In this document: in pieces, positions 1-4,818 of the stretch | Numbering within the stretch: the first letter of the stretch is position 1 | How the letters are laid out: every line of letters begins with the position of its first letter | Position numbers and translations under genes: made by a program | From: Acidimicrobiales bacterium | GTDB taxonomy: Bacteria > Actinomycetota > Acidimicrobiia > Acidimicrobiales > Iamiaceae | Length of the DNA stretch: 5,757 nt | Assembly: GCA_020439605.1 (NCBI GenBank) | Contig: JAGQSI010000127.1 | Location: forward strand, 1-5,757 | Direction of reading: 5' to 3' | The notes under the pieces: model-generated | Databases searched by the model: none | The model's input: the letters and a program-made list of their open reading frames with translations, nothing else | Told to the model about the DNA's origin: nothing

Positions 1-360
1 CTCTTCGAGCGTTTCACCCTTCCATGCGTAGACCGGCACACCTGTTGGGGCGTCGACAGTTCCATTGGGGCCAACGACGGTGGCAGCAGCAGCATGATCC
101 TGTGTGCTGAAAATGTTGCAGGAAACCCAGCGCACATCCGCGCCGAGCGCCACGAGGGTCTCGATGAGAACAGCGGTCTGGATGGTCATGTGCAGCGAGC
201 CCATGATGCGAGCTCCCTTGAGCGGCTGCGCATCGGCAAACTCGGCGCGGGTGGCCATAAGGCCGGGCATCTCGTGTTCGGCCAGCTGGATCTCTTTGCG
301 GCCAAATCCAGCCAGGGTTAGGTCTGCGACCTTGTAGTCACCAGGGTTAAGGGTGGGCAT
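1..360 (-). CDS. ahcY: Adenosylhomocysteinase, N-terminal part (cut by window edge)
   Basis: Hydrolyses S-adenosyl-L-homocysteine to adenosine and homocysteine in the cytoplasm, using bound NAD, and so clears the inhibitor left by SAM-dependent methylation. Reading the minus strand from the ATG at 360 gives 120 open codons up to the window edge. They carry the family's N-terminal hallmarks: [17 protein letters not shown] (8-24), the substrate-site stretch [16 protein letters not shown] (54-69), [12 protein letters not shown] (81-92) and [13 protein letters not shown] at the cut (108-120). The NAD-binding domain lies outside the window. The start at 360 is preferred because GGAGGT lies 9 nt upstream (370-375); an in-frame ATG at 411 has no such site. 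The gene is divergent from the SDR gene, with a 223-bp control region between them. Identification is by recognised family motifs and is very secure; nothing looks broken in the visible part. Confidence 0.96.
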   Translation of the reverse strand, partial: MPTLNPGDYKVADLTLAGFGRKEIQLAEHEMPGLMATRAEFADAQPLKGARIMGSLHMTIQTAVLIETLVALGADVRWVSCNIFSTQDHAAAATVVGPNGTVDAPTGVPVYAWKGETLEE

Positions 361-473
361 GACGTGCGTACCTCCACGCGTCAACAGGGCCGCAAAGGCG
401 CGGCGGTGCATGAGTTGTGGGGCTGGAGCCTGCTGGCTCACCCATGACAGCCCTCAACGGCCGATTCGACCGA
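361..473 (-). promoter_or_regulatory. ahcY 5' leader with foldable elements
   Basis: Seen on the minus strand: a hairpin GAGCC-AGCA-GGCTC (426-439) enclosed by a GGGCT/AGCCC stem (420-424 with 449-453), and a second hairpin GCCGC-GCCTTT-GCGGC (389-404). A short GTCA/TGAC pairing (445-448 with 380-383) could close both. The Shine-Dalgarno GGAGGT (370-375) would form the loop of a 7-bp stem with a 2-nt bulge (361-382), whose GACG strand overlaps the TGAC needed for the closing pairing. The outline recalls SAM-IV riboswitches, but the conserved core was not recognised and the SAH riboswitch consensus is not evident. A 32-codon upstream ORF (347-445) with its own GAGGG site is an alternative explanation. 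The 5' limit rests on the weak -10 at 480-485. Confidence 0.35.
370..375 (-). promoter_or_regulatory. ahcY ribosome binding site
   Basis: The minus strand reads GGAGGT, nine bases before the ATG at 360. It decides the start against the in-frame ATG 17 codons upstream at 411, which has no comparable site. Confidence 0.75.
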
Positions 474-479
474 CGAACA

Positions 480-485
480 ACTGTA
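480..485 (-). promoter_or_regulatory. Possible ahcY -10 element
   Basis: The minus strand reads TACAGT, fitting TAnnnT. It would start a transcript near 473 with a leader of about 113 nt. No -35 hexamer is recognisable at the usual distance, and other A/T-containing hexamers in the region could serve instead, so this is a weak call. Confidence 0.25.
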
Positions 486-503
486 GTGGCTGACCCGATC
501 TGG

Positions 504-535
504 GGCCCATATGGAACCAAATGCCCATATGGGTC
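504..535. repeat. Paired CCATATGG palindromes, candidate operator
   Basis: Two identical 10-mers, GCCCATATGG, start at 505 and 523, exactly 18 bp apart. Each contains the self-complementary octamer CCATATGG (507-514 and 525-532); the right copy is a full 10-bp palindrome CCCATATGGG (524-533). Because the unit is palindromic, the copies can also pair with each other (504-514 with 525-535, one G-T pair, 10-base loop). An 8-bp inverted repeat GCTGACCC/GGGTCAGC (489-496 and 531-538) surrounds and partly overlaps them. The spacing of under two helical turns and the place between divergent genes suggest a DNA-binding protein site; the regulator is unknown. Confidence 0.5.
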
Positions 536-559
536 AGCTGCAAAGAAGTGCAGCAAAAC

Positions 560-573
560 TGAAACGTGTTCTA
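560..573. promoter_or_regulatory. KstR-like operator upstream of the SDR-LLM operon
   Basis: The plus strand reads TGAAACGTGTTCTA, an exact fit to TnnAACnnGTTnnA, the palindrome recognised by the TetR-family repressor KstR of mycobacteria and rhodococci, which controls cholesterol and lipid catabolism genes. Its last two bases are the first two of the putative -10 hexamer of the SDR gene, a position suited to repression. No regulator gene lies in the window, so the identity of the binding protein is inferred from the motif alone. Confidence 0.5.
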
Positions 574-577
574 ATCT
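572..577 (+). promoter_or_regulatory. -10 element for a leaderless SDR transcript
   Basis: TAATCT fits TAnnnT and ends six bases before the ATG at 584, so transcription would begin at or next to the start codon. There is no Shine-Dalgarno in the six bases between. This is the usual layout of leaderless actinobacterial genes. No convincing -35 hexamer was seen. Confidence 0.5.
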
Positions 578-583
578 TCGTCC

Positions 584-1366
584 ATGACATGTGACCGCCT
601 TGTGGACCGGGTAGTGATCGTGACCGGAGCTGCCTCCGGGATCGGACGAGCAACAGCAGCTCGCCTGGCAAGCGAGGGAGCCAAGGTGGTCGCTTCAGAT
701 ATCGCAGCGGATGCACTCGCTGAATCTGTGGTTGAAGCGAACGCCGCAGCCAAAGAATCCGGACACGGTGGGGAAGCCATCGCCGTGGTGAGCGATATCT
801 CGAAAGAAGCCGACGCTGCTGCCACGGTTGGCCAGGCAATCGATTCCTTTGCCAAGCTCGACGCCATAGCCAACATCGCCGGCATGTTGCGATCCGGGCG
901 CACTCACACCTTCGGCCTTGACGAATGGAATCGGATCATCTCGGTGAACCTCACCGGCACCTTTCTGATGTGTCGAGAGGCGCTCCCCCACCTGATGGAA
1001 TCCAAGGGATCGATCGTCAACTCGGCTTCCACGTCGAGCACCTTTGGCCATCCATGGATGGGCGCCTACGCCGCCTCCAAGGGTGCCATCTGGTCCTTTA
1101 CCCAAACGCTGGCCGTCGAATACTGCAAGGTTCCAGTCAGAGCCAACTGCATTGCTCCAGGAAGTGTCCATAGCGGCATCACCTCGAATGTGGAGTTCCC
1201 CCCAGATCTCACCGAGAAAGAAGGAAAATTGGTTCGGCGGATCATGTCCCCAACCGGATTTGGCAACCCCGCTGACGTCGCAAGCGTGGTAGCCATGTTG
1301 TTGTCCGACGACGCCCGCCACATCACCGGCGAATGCATCAGGATCGACGGGGGTACCCACGCATGA
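584..1366 (+). CDS. Classical short-chain dehydrogenase/reductase (SDR)
   Basis: A 260-residue cytoplasmic NAD(P)-dependent oxidoreductase interconverting an alcohol and a ketone. The Rossmann glycine motif TGAASGIG is at 14-21. Asp39 at the end of the second strand (VVASD) favours NAD(H) over NADP(H). Asp71, NIAG (97-100) and the catalytic tetrad Asn122, Ser149, Tyr162 and Lys166 (YAASK) are all in place, followed by APG (191-193) and the C-terminal GGTHA. Length is typical of the classical SDR family. The start at 584 is supported by the -10 six bases upstream. It overlaps the next gene by ATGA, so the two are almost certainly co-transcribed and translationally coupled. The KstR-like site at its promoter hints at a steroid or lipid-derived substrate, but SDR sequences alone rarely fix the substrate. 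Family assignment is secure; substrate is open. Confidence 0.95.
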   Translation: MTCDRLVDRVVIVTGAASGIGRATAARLASEGAKVVASDIAADALAESVVEANAAAKESGHGGEAIAVVSDISKEADAAATVGQAIDSFAKLDAIANIAGMLRSGRTHTFGLDEWNRIISVNLTGTFLMCREALPHLMESKGSIVNSASTSSTFGHPWMGAYAASKGAIWSFTQTLAVEYCKVPVRANCIAPGSVHSGITSNVEFPPDLTEKEGKLVRRIMSPTGFGNPADVASVVAMLLSDDARHITGECIRIDGGTHA

Positions 1367-2226
1367 GAGTAACCATCGCTACCGCCTACCTTCCGCCCGA
1401 AGAGCTCGGCCCTATTGCCCAACTCGCCGACGAACTCGGCTACAACGCAATGGCGCTAAGCGACCACGTGATCAACCTGGAGTCCCTGGACACCAAGTAC
1501 CCCTACACCGAGAGCGGCGCAAGAAGGTGGGAGGCGTTCACCCCATGGGTTGATCCGATGGTGGCCATCGGATCGTTGGCTGCACAGACCAAGAACCTGC
1601 GCTTCTACACGAACGTCTACATCCTTCCGATGCGCAACCCGTTGATCGTCGCAAAGACCGTCAGCACTGCTTCGGTTCTTTCGGGTGGACGTGTTGCACT
1701 AGGGGTGGGCATGGGCTGGTGCGAGGAGGAGTTCGACCTCACAGGAGGGACTTTTGCCAAGCGCGGAGCGAGGGCCGACGAGATGATCGGGATCTTGCGC
1801 AAGCTCTGGGCGGGCGGATGGGTGGAGCACCACGGCGAACACTTCGAGTTTCCTCGCCTTGAAATGACCCCGGTGCCGTCAGAGAGAATCCCGGTGTACA
1901 TCGGTGGTGTGTCGGATCATGCACTTCGTAGAGCTGCACGAAACGATGGCTGGATCTCAGATCTGATGAGCACCGACGAAGCGGCTCAGGCGCGTATCAA
2001 GATCGACAGCTTCCGTGAGGAGCAGGGCGCAACCGGTGACTTCTCGATGATCGTCTCGCTCAACGATGCGTGGACAGTGGACCATTTCCGCAAGGCCGCG
2101 GATGTCGGAGTCACCGATCTGTTGACCATGCCGTGGTCCTACTACGGGGGTTTCAAGCTTTCCCTCGATGAGAAGTTGGCCGGCATGAAGCGCTTCGCAG
2201 ACGAGATTCTGCAACACATCAGTTGA
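1363..2226 (+). CDS. LLM-class F420-dependent oxidoreductase
   Basis: A 287-residue protein of the bacterial luciferase-like (TIM-barrel) superfamily, in the group that uses reduced deazaflavin F420 for hydride transfer. Visible family marks: ELGYNAMALSDHV (24-36), the RNPLIVAKTVST stretch (91-102), LSGGRVALGVGMGWCEEEF (106-124) and VPVYIGG-type strand IPVYIGG (176-182). It resembles the Rv2161c-type family of actinobacteria. The ATG at 1363 overlaps the SDR stop codon (ATGA) and follows GGGGG (1349-1353) by 9 bp; an in-frame ATG at 1333 lies inside the SDR gene, would add ten residues not typical of the N-terminal strand, and was rejected. Coupling to an SDR suggests sequential redox steps on one substrate, for example alcohol oxidation followed by reduction or dehydrogenation nearby, which is inference. 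Flavin mononucleotide instead of F420 cannot be excluded from sequence alone. Confidence 0.92.
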   Translation: MRVTIATAYLPPEELGPIAQLADELGYNAMALSDHVINLESLDTKYPYTESGARRWEAFTPWVDPMVAIGSLAAQTKNLRFYTNVYILPMRNPLIVAKTVSTASVLSGGRVALGVGMGWCEEEFDLTGGTFAKRGARADEMIGILRKLWAGGWVEHHGEHFEFPRLEMTPVPSERIPVYIGGVSDHALRRAARNDGWISDLMSTDEAAQARIKIDSFREEQGATGDFSMIVSLNDAWTVDHFRKAADVGVTDLLTMPWSYYGGFKLSLDEKLAGMKRFADEILQHIS

Positions 2227-2235
2227 GATAACTGC

Positions 2236-2241
2236 CAAACT
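2236..2241 (+). promoter_or_regulatory. Possible -10 element for the lipoprotein gene
   Basis: CAAACT keeps the two most important bases of TAnnnT (A at position 2 and T at position 6) and ends six bases before the ATG at 2248, the same distance as in the two better leaderless promoters of this window. AGGCGG lies directly against the ATG, too close to act as a normal Shine-Dalgarno. Read-through from the operon 21 bp upstream is an equal alternative. Confidence 0.25.
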
Positions 2242-2247
2242 AGGCGG

Positions 2248-3108
2248 ATGCGTCGCTCATTTGCCCTTAGCGTTATTTCCACATTCGTTGCGTTGACCTT
2301 TGTTGCTGGCTGTGGCACAAGTGGAGACAACGACGAAGCAGACAAGAAGTCAACCACCACGACATCGGCGGCCAGCGAAGCCACTAGCACGACAGAGGAC
2401 AAAGACAGCACCGAGAAGCAGACAACCACGACATCCACGGAACCGTCTGGTCAGACAGCCAACGTCACCACAGAGCAACTCAAGGCGATACTGCCAACCC
2501 TCGAGGACCTCAATGACCCGGCCTACACCGAGGAAGAGGTGGAACTCGGCTCTGATGAATCCGATGACCCTGAAGATGGTGAGGACGAAGAGGACGACCC
2601 CTTCGCCAAGGCTTGCCCCGGCGTCAGCGAGTTGGAATTCTTTGACGACACCGACGGGGACACGAACAAGGACAGTGTCTCTGTGTCGTTCTCAGCACCT
2701 GATGACCGCGAGGTTGAGGTCCGAGCGGACCCAACTCCAATTGGGCTGAGCTCCGATGAGCTTGAGAACGCTATCAAGGTCCTCAACGCCTGCGGTGAGG
2801 TAACCATCGAAGACGAGTTCTTCGGGTCCATGAAGATCAAGTTCGAAGCAGAACGAGACAACTCCTTCGGGGACCATGGTCTGCGACTCACCATGGCTAC
2901 CTCGTTTAGTGTCATGGGAGAGACACTTCCTATGGAGTTCGTTGGCTACGCCTTCCACACCGAGGGAGTAGGAGTTTTTGTCAGCGTTTCGAGCGGCTTT
3001 GACTCCTCAGAGGCATCAGCCATCGAGAACCCAACGCCGGTGCCAGCCGATACTCATCACCTTGAGCCTCTGAGCACACTGATGGTCGAACGAATCGCCA
3101 ACCTCTGA
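2248..3108 (+). CDS. Secreted lipoprotein of unknown function
   Basis: I do not recognise a named family. The 286-residue product starts with a lipoprotein signal peptide: MRRS, a hydrophobic core, then lipobox VAGC with Cys22 as the expected lipidated residue, so it should be anchored outside the cytoplasmic membrane. Residues 23-72 are a Thr/Ser/Glu-rich spacer (TTTT-type runs), likely unfolded. The folded part begins near TTEQLKAILPTLEDL (74-88), an opening seen in several actinobacterial extracytoplasmic sensor-like domains. An unusually acidic stretch follows (95-117), then DDTDGDTNKD (133-142), which resembles a calcium-binding loop. Cys123 and Cys182 could form a disulfide. The gene is 21 bp after the LLM gene; it may be read with it or from its own leaderless promoter. 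It converges on the GH5 gene across 12 bp. Coding status and export are secure; function is unknown. Confidence 0.88.
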   Translation: MRRSFALSVISTFVALTFVAGCGTSGDNDEADKKSTTTTSAASEATSTTEDKDSTEKQTTTTSTEPSGQTANVTTEQLKAILPTLEDLNDPAYTEEEVELGSDESDDPEDGEDEEDDPFAKACPGVSELEFFDDTDGDTNKDSVSVSFSAPDDREVEVRADPTPIGLSSDELENAIKVLNACGEVTIEDEFFGSMKIKFEAERDNSFGDHGLRLTMATSFSVMGETLPMEFVGYAFHTEGVGVFVSVSSGFDSSEASAIENPTPVPADTHHLEPLSTLMVERIANL

Positions 3109-3120
3109 GCCGCAGCTAGT

Positions 3121-4791
3121 TCAGCCGGTATAGCTCACGGTTCCGGCCTTGGGCTGTGCTGGCGTTGCCTCAGGTTCTCCCGCGCCTTCGCTAGGTGGCT
3201 CAGGCGCGCTTAGATCTTCGTCCGGAATCCCAACCCAAAGGCCATAGGTTCCGGCCTCTTCAACAGTTGCTGTAATCAAGCGGCCCCCAGCAACCTCATG
3301 GCTCACAACGTTGATCAGCCCTTGCACGTTGATGCGATGGGTGGGTGAGTCCTGGGTGGGCGTCCACACCACCAGCTCACCACCGGAGCGTCGCGCTTGC
3401 GCCTTTATCTTCAGATATCCATTCTCGGGATCCGAGCGAAGCTCTACAAGCCGCCCTGGCGTTGCTCGTGGATAGCCACGCCCAACAATGTCCATGAACT
3501 CACTTGTCGGACCCAACTCGGTGTTGGAAGGACATGCCAATCGGTTCATGTGAACTGAGTCCTCAGCCGGTGAAACCAGCGATCCTCCCGACCATTGCAC
3601 GTGATGTGGGTCCCCACATGACTGTCGCCACTGCCACCACGCACCGCCCCACCTGAACGCGTCTTCGCTAGCGGCGTAACGACGTGCCTTTGCCAGAGAG
3701 TCGGCACTCGTATCCCACCAGCCGTATTCGCCACCCCAGTTGGGAACGCCAATGCTCTCGGTGAAGCCGGCAATCAGTTCGTTCATGCCTTCAATGGTGA
3801 AGCCGTTATCGATCGATTCCGAATAGTTGTGCACTCCCGCAGCAACGTTGTCGGTAGAAACCCCAACAGAGCTCGGATCTGGGATAACCAATCCATTGTT
3901 GCGATCTCCAGCGGGGATGGCCGGTTCCACGATCAGAACGGTGTCGAAACTCGAAGATGATTGGCTCTGTCTGATCTCTTCGATCACGTCACGAAGGAAC
4001 TCGTTGTAGATGGGCGACAGTTCGGCGCTGGGCCGCGACGTCTCAGGTTCGTTCAGTAGGTCAAATCCAGCTACTTCTGCACGTCCGCCAAAGCGCTCGG
4101 CCACGTGACCCCACATCTCCACGAATGCATCACGAATGCCGTCACGATTGTCGTAGAAGTTGTTCCATGCCCGCTGTACCGCTGGGGAACTATTTCGATC
4201 ACCGCCAACCAGACAATCCGATAACCCGTCGGTGATGGTTGCCCAGCCAGGGGCACCATCCCAGCCTTTTGCCGGTCGGGTCCCATCTGGGCACGACGAC
4301 GGGTCAGCAGTTGAGATGGTGTCGGTGAAGGCGTCCTGATGCATGTCGATGACGGTGTAGATCCCATAAGACGCCGCTGCCTTCACCGCTTCGTCGACCT
4401 GATCCAGATAGGAATCGTCATAAGCACCACGACTTGGCTCGATCCGAGACCAGCTCACGATCAGGCGAACAACAGAGAAACCCCGAGATGCCATAGACGC
4501 CCAGTCCGCTTCGCTCACCTCGATGACCGGGTCAATCGCAGCCACTCCTTGCCAATACTCACCGAGCGAATTGACGTTCACGCCACGAAGCAACAGGTCC
4601 CTTCCTGCAGTGTCCACGAAGCGCCCACCTGAGGTCTGCACAGCCAACAGATCAACAACCTCGGACACCGATACCGGAGCCTTGGCGCGAGTTTGGTTGC
4701 TTCGCCCAGAGGTAGGACCTACTTGGACCACAGCGACAAGTAGAGCTACCGCTCCAACCGCAGCTCCAACACGACCCCCTGAGATTCCCAT
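3121..4791 (-). CDS. Secreted GH5 glycosidase, endoglycoceramidase-like
   Basis: A 556-residue retaining glycoside hydrolase. The N-terminus (MGISGGRVGA, then a hydrophobic run to about 28) is a signal peptide or membrane anchor. The GH5 barrel spans about 56-440: RFVDTAGRDLLLRGVNV (57-73), Arg109 in VVRLIVSW, DMHQDAF (149-155), acid/base Glu248 in DLLNEPE, HNY (321-323), nucleophile Glu355 in GGEYGWW, and Trp386/388 in AWWQW. DMHQD together with a C-terminal beta domain opening YPRATPG (440-446) is typical of endoglycoceramidases and related steryl- or cerebroside-beta-glucosidases, which cut a sugar from a lipid aglycone. Residues 527-556 are a Pro/Glu-rich tail without a membrane anchor. 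It lies 27 bp after the cyclase gene on the same strand and has its own likely -10. Family and catalytic residues are secure; the lipid substrate is inferred, and another beta-glucosidic substrate is possible. Confidence 0.92.
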   Translation of the reverse strand: MGISGGRVGAAVGAVALLVAVVQVGPTSGRSNQTRAKAPVSVSEVVDLLAVQTSGGRFVDTAGRDLLLRGVNVNSLGEYWQGVAAIDPVIEVSEADWASMASRGFSVVRLIVSWSRIEPSRGAYDDSYLDQVDEAVKAAASYGIYTVIDMHQDAFTDTISTADPSSCPDGTRPAKGWDGAPGWATITDGLSDCLVGGDRNSSPAVQRAWNNFYDNRDGIRDAFVEMWGHVAERFGGRAEVAGFDLLNEPETSRPSAELSPIYNEFLRDVIEEIRQSQSSSSFDTVLIVEPAIPAGDRNNGLVIPDPSSVGVSTDNVAAGVHNYSESIDNGFTIEGMNELIAGFTESIGVPNWGGEYGWWDTSADSLAKARRYAASEDAFRWGGAWWQWRQSCGDPHHVQWSGGSLVSPAEDSVHMNRLACPSNTELGPTSEFMDIVGRGYPRATPGRLVELRSDPENGYLKIKAQARRSGGELVVWTPTQDSPTHRINVQGLINVVSHEVAGGRLITATVEEAGTYGLWVGIPDEDLSAPEPPSEGAGEPEATPAQPKAGTVSYTG

Positions 4792-4797
4792 CCCCTC

Positions 4798-4803
4798 ACA
4801 GTA
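4798..4803 (-). promoter_or_regulatory. -10 element for a leaderless GH5 transcript
   Basis: The minus strand reads TACTGT (TAnnnT), ending six bases before the ATG at 4791. GAGGGG occupies exactly those six bases and touches the ATG, too near to be a normal Shine-Dalgarno. The spacing matches that of the SDR promoter. It lies in the 27-bp gap after the cyclase stop, so the GH5 gene may be read both from here and from the cyclase transcript. No -35 was recognised. Confidence 0.45.
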
Positions 4804-4818
4804 TGGGAAATACGACCG

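Noticed and set aside
94..337. Two short plus-strand open frames
   Set aside because: Both are antisense to the unmistakable ahcY reading.
360..411. Longer ahcY start at 411
   Set aside because: In frame, but without a Shine-Dalgarno, and the extra 17 residues precede the usual N-terminus; GGAGGT sits well placed for the ATG at 360.
361..473. Classical SAH riboswitch
   Set aside because: The GAGGAGCGCTGC-like conserved core expected of that class is not seen; only a generic structured leader can be supported.
695..1360. 221-codon open frame on the minus strand
   Set aside because: Antisense to the SDR gene, whose motifs are all intact; the translation shows no recognisable domain and no start signal.
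1333..1365. Upstream in-frame ATG for the LLM gene
   Set aside because: It lies within the SDR coding end, adds ten residues rich in charged and polar types before the natural first strand MRVTIATAYL, and the ATG at 1363 has both the ATGA coupling and a G-rich site 9 bp upstream.
2300..2749. 149-codon frame within the lipoprotein gene
   Set aside because: Arg/Pro/Thr-rich frame shadow of the repetitive ACC/ACG/ACA codons; the main frame has a lipobox and a coherent domain.
3995..4008. Second KstR-like site (AACTCGTT core)
   Set aside because: It lacks the leading T of the palindrome and sits within the GH5 coding region, far from any start.
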